Shown here in pieces: positions 47,997-56,700 of a DNA stretch of 64,000 nucleotides (within the stretch, counting starts at the first letter, position 1; each line of letters starts with the position of its first letter). This DNA is from Coprobacter tertius (GTDB lineage Bacteria; Bacteroidota; Bacteroidia; Bacteroidales; Coprobacteraceae). The position numbers were made by a program, and so were the translations under genes. Location of the stretch: NCBI RefSeq assembly GCF_024330105.1, contig NZ_JANDHW010000007.1, positions 152,452 to 216,451 on the forward strand, written 5' to 3'. The notes beneath the pieces were generated by a model. The model searched no databases. It was not told the origin of the DNA and saw only the letters and a list, made by a program, of their open reading frames with translations.

Positions 47997-48052
47997 TTCA
48001 GGATATATAAAAAAAGCCGGTGAATTCACCGGCTTTTTTTATATATCCTGAA
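47997..48052. terminator. Bidirectional terminator, perfect 56-bp palindrome
   Basis: Arms 47997-48024 and 48025-48052 are exact complements with no spacer, centred on GAATTC; core AAAAAAAGCCGGTGAA gives U7 on both strands. It separates convergent pccB and dedA. Confidence 0.9.
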
Positions 48053-48054
48053 GA

Positions 48055-48687
48055 TTATTTCCTCTTTTTCATTCCTTTATAAACAAGAAAAACAACTACA
48101 ATTACCGCAATACCTATAAAAACATAAGATAATTCATGGCTGTACTCAGCCACTCGGCTCATTAACTGATCTTGCGGAACTACCGATTCGAGATAATAAC
48201 CGATTGCTGCCAAAATAGAATTCCATAAACCAGCCCCAAGTGCTGTATATAACAAAAATGTAGACAACCTCATACGTGCTAAACCGGCAGGTATAGAAAT
48301 TAACTGACGTACAGCCGGTACCAAACGTCCGATAAAAGTAGAAATGCGTCCGTTTTCATCGAAATACTTTTCAGCTTTAATAACTTTCGCTTCATCGATA
48401 AGACACATATGGCCAATGCGGCTGTTTGCAAATTTATATACTAACGGACGTCCTACCCAAAGCGCCAGAAAATAATTGATAAGGGCACCTATACATGCCC
48501 CTAACGTTGAAAAAAGAACCACGAGATAAATATTTAAACCACCCGCCGCGGCTTTATATGCAGCAGGAGGTACGACAATCTCAGAAGGAAAAGGAATAAA
48601 CGAACTTTCTATCGTCATTAACAAAGTTATGGTCCAATAATTTAAATGATCGAGACACCATTGGATAAAAGACAAAGATTCCATCAT
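48055..48687 (-). CDS. DedA-family membrane protein
   Basis: 210 residues, five or six TM segments. The family core is clear: GACIGALINYFLALWVGRP (re-entrant loop), FDENGRISTFIGRLVPAVRQLISIPAGLARM with the conserved F-x-GR-x-x-P-x-x-R block, and a final TM followed by KGMKKRK. DedA/SNARE-associated proteins act as lipid (undecaprenyl- or phospholipid) flippases and affect membrane energetics. It has its own -7 box close upstream. Confidence 0.92.
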   Translation of the reverse strand: MMESLSFIQWCLDHLNYWTITLLMTIESSFIPFPSEIVVPPAAYKAAAGGLNIYLVVLFSTLGACIGALINYFLALWVGRPLVYKFANSRIGHMCLIDEAKVIKAEKYFDENGRISTFIGRLVPAVRQLISIPAGLARMRLSTFLLYTALGAGLWNSILAAIGYYLESVVPQDQLMSRVAEYSHELSYVFIGIAVIVVVFLVYKGMKKRK

Positions 48688-48715
48688 AAATTTATCATTT
48701 TATATTTTAAGCCGA

Positions 48716-48723
48716 CAAATTTA
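48716..48723 (-). promoter_or_regulatory. -7 box of dedA (TAAATTTG, minus strand)
   Basis: Full TAnnTTTG match 28 bp before the dedA ATG. It places the dedA transcript start left of the structured elements at 48857-49071, so those are not its leader. Confidence 0.5.
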
Positions 48724-48856
48724 CGGATTAATACCATCAAACACATTATATTTCTACGACAAAAACGTAAATAAAATACTATATATGTTTATATATATTA
48801 AATATTCAAATCCTTTCAAACAAAAAATTAAACTGAATGTTTTAGTAATAAAGAAA

Positions 48857-49071
48857 GGGAAAAACCTCCGGAAACGGAAAATTCCAGAAGTGTCTGACCG
48901 GTTTTTCCATTTAATACTGAAACGAAGTGTTATAAAATATATTCTTGTTTTTTGTGTGTTTCATTGGTATTATTATCCTTGCTTATTACCAAAAATAAGC
49001 ATTATCCTCTTTCTTGTTTTTGATATATTTCAAGTTTGGGAAGGTTGCCTCGTGAGAGGCAGCCTTTTTAA
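48857..49071 (+). ncRNA. Candidate small RNA: four consecutive hairpins ending in a terminator
   Basis: In a 386-bp gap with no gene: GGAAAAACC/GGTTTTTCC (48858-48866 with 48900-48908) encloses TCCG-GAAA-CGGA (a GNRA tetraloop hairpin, 48867-48878) and CAGA-AGTG-TCTG (48885-48896), a three-way junction. Next TGAAAC/GTTTCA (48918-48963), TGCTTAT/ATAAGCA (48980-49001) and a terminator at 49041-49071. The GAAA loop and the T5 run both lie on the plus strand, on which no gene is found. Weak -7-like TATATTTC (48747) and TATGTTTA (48784) lie upstream. Confidence 0.4.
49041..49070 (+). terminator. Plus-strand terminator in the dedA/ABC-F gap
   Basis: AAGGTTGCCTC / GAGGCAGCCTT (one G-U) with loop GTGA and T5 on the plus strand only; the minus-strand side has no U-tract although the adjoining genes are on the minus strand. 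Confidence 0.6.
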
Positions 49072-49073
49072 AT

Positions 49074-50957
49074 TTATAACAATTCGCTCAATTCGAGCCA
49101 CCTCATGGTTTTTTTATCAATTTCATCGATAATATTCGCAATTCGTTTCGACTTTTCGATCAATTCATCGGAAGAAAGCATTCCCGAACTCATTTCATCT
49201 TCGAGTTGTTTTTTTTCATCTTCAAGTTTAGGTATTGTCGCTTCGAGTTCCTCAAACTCACGTTTTTCCTTAAACGACATTTTCGCTTTTTTATCTCCTT
49301 CATTACGCCTGCGAGAAGATTTTACCGATAATTCTTTTTTCTCTAATTCGGCGTGTTCCGCTTTTTCCTGATTATCTTGTCGAGACTTCCATCCCCTGTA
49401 ATCGGTATAATTCCCCGGAAAATCCTTTAAAACGGCATTTCCCTGAAATACCATAAGATGATCTACGACCTTATCCATAAAATAACGGTCGTGAGATACA
49501 ACGATTACACACCCTTTAAAATTTTTCAGATATTCTTCAAGAACATTTAAAGTAACGATATCCAAATCATTAGTGGGTTCGTCGAGTACCAAAAAATTGG
49601 GATTACTAATGAGAACCGTACACAGATATAAACGACGTTTCTCTCCTCCACTTAATTTATATATATAATTATATTGTGTTTCGGGTGTAAACAAAAAATA
49701 CTGTAAAAACTGAGATGCAGACAGTTTACGACCGTCTCCGAGCGATATTTCTTCGGCAATATTACGAACCGCATCAATCACTTTCATTTGTTCATCAAAT
49801 TGTAGTCCATCTTGACTATAATATCCGAACCTAACCGTCTCTCCGATCTCTATTTCTCCCCTATCCGCTTTTTCTATTCCCATCAGCATTTTTATAAAGG
49901 TAGACTTTCCGGTCCCGTTATTTCCAACAATACCCATCTTCTCATATCTGGCGAACACATAATTAAAATCTTGCAGAATTTTTAGATCGCCGAAACTTTT
50001 AGATAGATTTTTAGCTTCGAATATTTTAGAACCTATATAAGCAGATTTCACTTCGAGACGTACATCACCCTGCATTCTCTCTGAAGCAGCCTTTTCTTCA
50101 AGTTTATGAAATGCGTCGACACGATATTTAGCCTTTGTTCCCCGCGCCTGTGGCTGCCGTCTTATCCATTCGAGTTCGGTTCGTAATAAATTACGAGCAC
50201 GATCGATTTCCGAATTCGTTGCATCGATACGTTCTTGGCGTTTCTCGAGATAATAACTATAATTCCCCCGATACGAATATAAGTTACGGGCATCAATCTC
50301 GATAATCTGATCGCATACTCTATCGAGAAAATACCGATCGTGAGTCACCATCAGCAAACTTAATTTAGTACGTTTCAGATATTCTTCAAGCCATTCTGTC
50401 ATTTCAAGATCGAGATGATTGGTCGGCTCGTCAAGTATCAGCAAATCCGGCTCGGTAATCAATACATTAGCTAAAGCCACGCGTTTTAATTGTCCCCCCG
50501 ATAAATGCTCTATTTTCTGATCGAAATTGTTTATTTTTAACCGGGATAAAATCTGTTTAGCTTTTTGTTCATAATCCCACGCTTTAAAATGATCCATTTT
50601 CTCAATCAAAGAATCCATGCAACTATAATCACCCCTCTGAGAAGCAGTTTCATATTCAGATATAAGATTTACCATTTCATTATCAGAATGAAAACAAGCA
50701 TCAAGTACCGTAATTCCTTGCGGAAACTTCGGATCCTGTTCAAGATAACCGACTTTCAGGTCTCTACGAAAAACTACACTTCCAGAATCATATCCTTCCC
50801 TTCCGGCCAGGATATTGAGCAAAGTAGTTTTTCCGGAACCATTCTTTGCTATAAGTCCGATTCGATCCCCTTCGGCAATACCAAATGAAATATTTTCGAA
50901 AAGCAACAAATCACCAAACGATTTTTTCAGATTATCTACCTGCAAATAACTTACCAT
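49074..50957 (-). CDS. ABC-F family ATPase (Uup/EttA-like)
   Basis: Soluble twin-ATPase that acts on ribosomes, 627 residues. Domain 1: Walker A IAKNGSGKTTLLN, signature LSGGQLKR, Walker B LLILDEPTNHLD. Linker (about 240-310) rich in charged helix (RARNLLRTELEWIRRQPQARG). Domain 2: Walker A VGNNGTGKST, signature LSGGEKRR, Walker B LVLDEPTNDLD. A C-terminal charged coiled-coil (about 540-625) as in Uup, which binds DNA. No TM segments. Translation-factor or antibiotic-protection role cannot be distinguished. Confidence 0.94.
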   Translation of the reverse strand: MVSYLQVDNLKKSFGDLLLFENISFGIAEGDRIGLIAKNGSGKTTLLNILAGREGYDSGSVVFRRDLKVGYLEQDPKFPQGITVLDACFHSDNEMVNLISEYETASQRGDYSCMDSLIEKMDHFKAWDYEQKAKQILSRLKINNFDQKIEHLSGGQLKRVALANVLITEPDLLILDEPTNHLDLEMTEWLEEYLKRTKLSLLMVTHDRYFLDRVCDQIIEIDARNLYSYRGNYSYYLEKRQERIDATNSEIDRARNLLRTELEWIRRQPQARGTKAKYRVDAFHKLEEKAASERMQGDVRLEVKSAYIGSKIFEAKNLSKSFGDLKILQDFNYVFARYEKMGIVGNNGTGKSTFIKMLMGIEKADRGEIEIGETVRFGYYSQDGLQFDEQMKVIDAVRNIAEEISLGDGRKLSASQFLQYFLFTPETQYNYIYKLSGGEKRRLYLCTVLISNPNFLVLDEPTNDLDIVTLNVLEEYLKNFKGCVIVVSHDRYFMDKVVDHLMVFQGNAVLKDFPGNYTDYRGWKSRQDNQEKAEHAELEKKELSVKSSRRRNEGDKKAKMSFKEKREFEELEATIPKLEDEKKQLEDEMSSGMLSSDELIEKSKRIANIIDEIDKKTMRWLELSELL

Positions 50958-51208
50958 AGTCGAATTTTTATCTTAAATTACAGGATAAAATTAATTATAA
51001 TTTTCGGAACTACCGCTATTCCTTATTTTAGGAACTCAAAAAAACGGAAAACAGAAATATGAATTATTATACAAAATAAAATGTATATCCTCTTTTTCAT
51101 AGTGTCATGAGAACACTTAAATTGGTGATTTTAACAGAAATACAGTATTATTTTGCATTTTGTAGAAACATTTCGAGGTAAAAAAAGTTTTCATTTCAAT
51201 AATTGTAT
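50958..51208. other. AT-rich divergent region upstream of the ABC-F gene
   Basis: About 250 bp holding the ABC-F upstream sequence and the upstream part of the noncoding-RNA promoter. I find no clean -7 box for the ABC-F gene and no reading frame of interest. Confidence 0.4.
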
Positions 51209-51216
51209 TATCTTTG
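51209..51216 (+). promoter_or_regulatory. -7 box of the 6S-like RNA (TATCTTTG)
   Basis: Full consensus match with a TTTTC -33-like element 17 bp upstream (51188). Predicted start about 51223. Confidence 0.6.
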
Positions 51217-51222
51217 CTTCGT

Positions 51223-51484
51223 TCATCTAAGGAGACCATAAGCATGAAGCTCCTTACCAATCTTGTTATCCTTATATACTAGAAAAACACACATTAACGC
51301 CGACAATCATCCGTTAGGCAAGACTTAGAACATTTGGTCGGGAATGTATAGTCTTGCGAGAGAATACTTCCTTAATTTAAGTAAGAAATTAGAGTATAAA
51401 GGAAGATATAAGCCACTAATCATGCCACATAAAACATAAAAAATGAAGCTGCCTAACAATACAGAGTTAGTCAGCTTCTTTTTT
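51223..51484 (+). ncRNA. Candidate 6S RNA (SsrS-like), promoter to terminator
   Basis: No gene covers this stretch. A closing stem of successive short helices is seen: GCATG (51242) with CATGC (51421), CTTA (51253) with TAAG (51409), ATCTT (51260) with AAGAT (51403), CCTT (51270) with AAGG (51399), TATACT (51275) with AGTATA (51393). Then a large, mostly unpaired central bubble (51281-51317 and 51358-51392), and a terminal stem GCAAGACT/AGTCTTGC (51318, 51350) with inner ACATT/AATGT. Closing stem, open bubble and apical stem is the 6S RNA plan, which sequesters RNA polymerase by mimicking an open promoter. Ends at a strong terminator. Length about 260 nt is longer than typical 6S RNA. Confidence 0.5.
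51445..51484 (+). terminator. Rho-independent terminator of the 6S-like RNA
   Basis: GAAGCTG-C-CTAAC / GTTAG-T-CAGCTTC stem (one mismatch), 8-nt loop, followed by T6. Confidence 0.85.
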
Positions 51485-51799
51485 GAAATAATTTTACTAT
51501 TTTTCTTATTCCGTTAGAACAACAGAAATCATTCTCTGAGTAGCAAAAATCAAAATTATCCTAATACTATAAAAAATGATTTAAAGCTCTTATCACAGCT
51601 AATTTTCAAACTATATAATATATTTTCATTTCGAATTCAAGGGTAACTTTGCCGATTTCTTTTAATTTAAAATGTCAGAACTTACCGTATTCTTACAATA
51701 TATAAAGATAAATTTAATTATATTAACAGTTAATTATTTTTATTTCATAAAATTGACTATATTTGTTCATCAAAAACTTCCGATTGTAACCTGTAATGC
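51485..51799. other. Leader/promoter region of the PUL sigma gene
   Basis: 315 bp, very AT-rich. Two full-match -7 boxes are present: TAACTTTG at 51644-51651 and TATATTTG at 51758-51765. A short hydrophobic frame overlapping the sigma gene looks fortuitous. Confidence 0.45.
51758..51765 (+). promoter_or_regulatory. -7 box of the PUL sigma gene (TATATTTG)
   Basis: Full consensus match, 34 bp before the sigma ATG at 51800. Confidence 0.55.
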
Positions 51800-52432
51800 A
51801 TGCAATATAATATTAATCAATATCTCGAAGCCGATGACGACGAACTCTTTGCCTTAATAGAAAAAGGAGATGAGAAGGCATTTACCCGTGTTTATGAAAA
51901 ATATCATAAACTACTATATGTTGTAGCATACCGGTATTTGATGAATCGGGAAATGGCTGAAGATATCGTTCAACAAGTATTCGTACGTCTTTGGGAATAT
52001 CGAGCAGAACTTCGTGTAGGGGTTAATCTGAAGAATTATCTTTTTACAATGACCAAAAATCATGTACTGAATCAAATAAGAGACAATAATACGGCATTGA
52101 CCAAAAACTATGAGATAACACAAAGAGAAACCAATTATGATGATAACTTGATAGAGAAGCTGGAAAATAAAGAGTTGATGTGTCTTTTTTATAAAGCGAT
52201 CAATTTACTTCCGTCTCAAAAGCGCGATATCTGTTTAATGAAAGTGAGCGACGAATTGTCGAACAAAGATATAGCCGATAAATTGGGGCTTTCTGTGAAT
52301 ACTATTAAAACACATTATTCGGAAGCATTGAAACTGTTGCGATTAAATTTAAGCAAAATGTTAATAATAGTTATAATTCTCACTCTAATAACCTTTTTAA
52401 GTGTCCACTTTACAATACAAATAAGAGCATGA
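51800..52432 (+). CDS. ECF sigma factor of the PUL (Bacteroides expansion family 1 type)
   Basis: 210 residues. Region 2 (FTRVYEKYHKLLYVVAYRYL and AEDIVQQVFVRLWEYR) and region 4 (LPSQKRDICLMKVSDELSNK, DIADKLGLSVNTIKTHYSEA) are typical of the sigma factors that control SusC/SusD loci. The protein ends in an unusual hydrophobic tail (KMLIIVIILTLITFLSVHFT) that could be a membrane anchor. The stop overlaps the FecR start by 4 bp (ATGA), indicating coupled translation. It should activate the downstream susC promoter when the transporter is loaded. Confidence 0.94.
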   Translation: MQYNINQYLEADDDELFALIEKGDEKAFTRVYEKYHKLLYVVAYRYLMNREMAEDIVQQVFVRLWEYRAELRVGVNLKNYLFTMTKNHVLNQIRDNNTALTKNYEITQRETNYDDNLIEKLENKELMCLFYKAINLLPSQKRDICLMKVSDELSNKDIADKLGLSVNTIKTHYSEALKLLRLNLSKMLIIVIILTLITFLSVHFTIQIRA

Positions 52433-53421
52433 ACAAGCCCGACGATAAACAAATAGAAGATGTTCTTGCCGGAATCGCTTCCCAGGAAGTTGCGGCAAAT
52501 GTGGCAAAATGGTTTGCAACCAAGGAAGGAATTGCATTTCTTGAAAAAACGATTGATAAAAACTTTGAACAGATAAAACCCGGTATGGAAGAACTTTACG
52601 TAAACCATTCTATATCTTCCGAAAAAATGCTGGCAAGTATAAAACAAAACATTCGCAAAAAGCGCATGCGCAGGATATTGTTTCGTGTGGCAGCTGTCGT
52701 AATTCCTTTTATCATATTAACAGGCCTCTATATGCAGTTGAATTCCCGTATCGATTTATTTGGCAATTCGGAATACGAAGAAATATATGTGGCAAAAGGA
52801 GAACGTATACAAATGGTTTTTCAGGATGGGACGAAGGTGTATATTAATTCGGATACCCATTTGAAATATCCTAAAAAATTCGGTCTGTTTTCAAGAGAAA
52901 TATATTTAAGCGGAGAAGCTTATTTTCGTGTGGCAAAAAATAAAAACCGTCCTTTCATCGTGAATCTGAACGGTCCTGCCATACATGTGCTCGGTACCCG
53001 ATTCAATGTAAAAGCCTACCCCGACAATTCAAAAATTCTGGCTTACTTAGATAAAGGTAAAATAAATTTTGCCCTTCCGTCTGACAAAAAATACACTTTA
53101 AAACCAGGAGAACAATTAGAGTATGACAGAAATACCCAGCTTTGTGTAATACAAAAAGCGACGGATACCGAAAACACTTCCAAGTGGACACAAAATATCA
53201 TCAGTTTCAAAGACGCTTCCTTGTCGGAAGTCATCCAGATTCTGAATAGATGGTATAATGTGAAATTTGTCATTGTTGATGATAGGGCACTAAATTACTC
53301 TTATACCCTCACCTCTGAAAATACTTTGTTAGAGAAAGTGTTGAAAGATCTGGAAAAGATATCTCCCGTTCGCTTCGATTACGACCAAACAAAGAAAGAA
53401 GTAAAAGTGAAAATGAAATAG
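52429..53421 (+). CDS. FecR-family anti-sigma factor (DUF4974)
   Basis: 330 residues with one TM (about 82-101, ILFRVAAVVIPFIILTGLYM). The cytoplasmic N-terminal part binds the sigma factor; the periplasmic part holds the FecR domain (EEIYVAKGERIQMVFQDGTK... LSGEAYFRVAKNKNRPFIV) and the C-terminal DUF4974/STN-like domain (ISFKDASLSEVIQILNRWYN) that receives the signal from the STN domain of SusC. Start by 4-bp overlap with the sigma gene. Confidence 0.94.
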   Translation: MNKPDDKQIEDVLAGIASQEVAANVAKWFATKEGIAFLEKTIDKNFEQIKPGMEELYVNHSISSEKMLASIKQNIRKKRMRRILFRVAAVVIPFIILTGLYMQLNSRIDLFGNSEYEEIYVAKGERIQMVFQDGTKVYINSDTHLKYPKKFGLFSREIYLSGEAYFRVAKNKNRPFIVNLNGPAIHVLGTRFNVKAYPDNSKILAYLDKGKINFALPSDKKYTLKPGEQLEYDRNTQLCVIQKATDTENTSKWTQNIISFKDASLSEVIQILNRWYNVKFVIVDDRALNYSYTLTSENTLLEKVLKDLEKISPVRFDYDQTKKEVKVKMK

Positions 53422-53772
53422 CAAAAAATTCCCGTTTTTTTTACTTTCACCGCTTTTTACTATTTATATTTATGGGTGGGCTACACTACCCGAGTAAATA
53501 CGGACATCGGCCAGAAACATAATTATGTTTCTGGCCGATGTCCGTATTTAAAGGACCTTAGCCTTTACTAGCACCTTATTTACATTATTTGGATGTAAAA
53601 TGTTTAATCTGCCGATCGACACACGAATCATCGTTTTCGAACAGTCTTTAAAGGAAGATAAAAAAGAAAAGAATAAAAAAAATACGTTTTCCCTCACCCG
53701 CTTTTCTATCTCGTGTGTCAACTTACAATAAAAGAAATTTTTATGTTAAGTTAAACTTTAAAACTAATCAGT
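53422..53772. other. Intergenic region between anti-sigma and susC
   Basis: 351 bp containing a perfect 56-bp palindrome (53495-53550) and, by position, the ECF-dependent susC promoter, whose elements I cannot define. A TATATTTA near-match to the -7 box lies at 53466. No credible gene. Confidence 0.45.
53495..53550. repeat. Perfect 28-bp-arm palindrome upstream of susC
   Basis: Arms 53495-53522 and 53523-53550 are exact complements with no spacer (core ACGGACATCGGCCAGAAA; centre CATAATTATG). There is no U-tract after it, unlike the other long hairpins here, so it is either a terminator-like boundary or an RNA-processing/cruciform element between the regulatory and structural parts of the PUL. 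Confidence 0.75.
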
Positions 53773-56700
53773 ATGAAACACAAGATGTTGTTTGTATTGT
53801 TATTGAGCTCGATGGTATACACTCCCGTCTCGGCCCAAAAAGTAACAATCAATCTTCAACAAGTAAAGTTAGAAAAAGTCTTTTCAGCCGTCACAAAGCA
53901 AACGGGACTAACCGTTGCTTATAGCCGCCCGACTGTTAATCCGGATATGATTGTTTCCGTACGAGCCGATAATGAAGAACTTTCTGGTGTTCTTTCCCGT
54001 CTGTTTGCAGGAACTAATGTGACTTTTGAAATAGGTAAAAAAATTTATCTAAAAGAAAAGACGGCCGACGTTACTAAATTTATAAACCAAATACATCAAA
54101 TTATTTCAGGCAAGATAACCGATAATAAAGGGGAACCGATAATTGGTGCCAGTATTTTGGTAAAAGGAACGACAAAAGGAACTATCAGTGATTTAAACGG
54201 GAATTTCACTATCGATGCCGCCCCCGATCAAACCCTTATCGTAAGTTATATCGGTTATAAATCACAGGAGCTTCCCGTTTTAGATAAAAAATCTTTCAAA
54301 ATTAAGCTTCTGGATGACACCGAGGTTTTAGACGAGGTAGTGGTGACGGCACTGGGCATAAAGCGTTCAGAAAAAGCATTATCTTACAATGTACAGCAAG
54401 TAAATGCCGATGCAGTAACGAATAATAAAGATGCCAACTTTATCAATTCCTTAAGTGGTAAGGTAGCAGGCGTTAACATCAATGCCTCTTCGTCCGGAGC
54501 GGGTGGAATGTCCAAGGTAGTAATGCGTGGGACGAAATCTATTATGCAATCTTCCAATGCATTATATGTAATAGATGGTGTTCCGATGTTTTCCAACACA
54601 AGCAAGGTTAACGGTACAGAATTTACTTCTCAAGGAAATTCTGAGCCAATTGCCGATATTAATCCTGAAGATATCGAATCGATGTCGGTATTGACGGGAG
54701 CGGCTGCGGCAGCTCTTTATGGTTCGGACGCTGCCAACGGTGCTATCATAATTACTACCAAAAAAGGTAAAAAAGGAAAAATAAGCATTACGGTGAATAG
54801 TAATGTAGAATTCAATTCCCCCTTTGTTTTACCACGTTTCCAATCTCGTTATGGTTCAGGTATCGGTGGCGTACTGGACAATGGTTCAAGTCGCAGTTGG
54901 GGACCTAAAATGACAATTGCAAATTATCAAGGATATAATCCAAAGGATGATTATTTCCAGACCGGTGTTATAGGTACAGAGAATATTTCTTTCTCGACCG
55001 GGAATGACAAAAATCAAACTTATGCGTCGGCTGCCGCAGTCAATTCAAAAGGCATTATTCCCAACAATAAATACGATCGTTACAATTTTACGGTACGTAA
55101 TACAACTTCTTTTCTTAAAGATAAAATGACATTGGATATGACCGGCAGTTATATTCTGCAGGAAGACCGTAATATGGTGAATCAGGGTACTTATAATAAT
55201 CCTTTGGTTGGTGCTTATCTGTTCCCTCGCGGCAATGATTGGAATGATATAAAAATTTACGAGGAATATGATAATGCCCGTAAGATTTATACACAAAAAT
55301 GGCCTACGGGAGATGGCAACATGACGATGCAGAATCCTTACTGGGTAAATTATCGTAATTTGCGGGAAAACAGGAAAGATCGTTACATATTAGGAGCAAG
55401 TTTGGATTATCAGGTACTCGATTGGCTGAAACTTTCGGGACGCGTACGTTTGGATAATGCCAGTAATGATTATACCGAAAAAGCTTACGCAAGTACAAAC
55501 ACCCAGCTTACAGAACTTTCAGATCGCGGTCTTTACGGAGTTTCCAGAAGTTATGAAAAACAATTATATGCGGACTTTTTAATAAGCATAAATAAAAATT
55601 TCGACAAAAACTGGTCTTTACAAACCAACTTCGGTGGTTCATTTACAGATATGAGATATGATATGATGTCTGTGAGAGGGCCTATCGCCGATGGCTCGAA
55701 GACATTCGCCGGCGAAAAGCCCGGATTGACAAACGGATTTTATATACAGAACTTAAGTACCACTAAAACAAAAAATCTACAATCGGGATGGCGAGAACAG
55801 ACTCAATCGCTTTATGCTTCGGCCGAAGTCGGATATAAGAGTACTTACTATTTAAATCTTACCGGACGTAATGATTGGCCATCCCAGTTAGCCGGTCCGA
55901 ATTCAGCCAATACATCATTTTTTTATCCTTCAGTAGGCGGTTCCATTATTTTATCTGAATTAATATCAAATTTGAATAAAGATTACTTGTCGTATTGGAA
56001 AGTACGCGGATCATTCGCTTCTGTGGGTACAGCATTCGAGAGATACATTGCTAATCCTATTTTTAAGTGGAACAGCAGTGCCGGTCAATATAGTAATCTT
56101 ACCGATTATCCGGTTTATAATTTGAAACCGGAACGTACCAACTCCTTTGAAGTGGGTATGAATATACGTTTCTTTAAGAATTTCGAATTGGATGTTACCT
56201 ACTATAATGCCAAAACAATGAATCAAACATTCAATCCTCAATTACCGGTAGGTGAATATGCCCGAATCTATATTCAGACGGGTGCAGTACGCAACCAAGG
56301 TGTTGAATTGGCGTTGAATTTTAATAAAACATGGAATGATTTCATTTGGAATACAGGAGTCATCTATTCCATGAATAAGAATAAGATACTTGCTTTGGCG
56401 GATAATGTGATTAATCCTGTAACCGGTGAAAAGTTTTCCATCTCCTCATTGAATATGGGAGGCTTAGGCAGTACACGTTTTATTTTGAAAGAAGGTGGAA
56501 GCATGGGCGATATTTACTCATTAATAGATCTTAAAAGAGACGCTAATGGAGCCATTTATATCGATGAGAAAAACAATGTTGCCACGCAAAATTTGAACCC
56601 GAACAATTATATAAAATTAGGTAGTGTATTGCCGAAAGGGAATTTAGCATGGAATAATAGTTTCAGCTGGAAAAATATAAATATTTCTTTCTTATTAACG

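Noticed and set aside
48785..49132. Plus-strand open frame of 115 codons in the dedA/ABC-F gap
   Set aside because: It runs through the structured region and the terminator and ends inside the ABC-F gene; its composition is low-complexity and it has no recognisable domain.
51672..51857. Short hydrophobic frame upstream of the PUL sigma gene
   Set aside because: It overlaps the sigma coding start out of frame, and its I/L/F richness follows from AT-rich DNA. The -7 box before it more likely serves the sigma gene.
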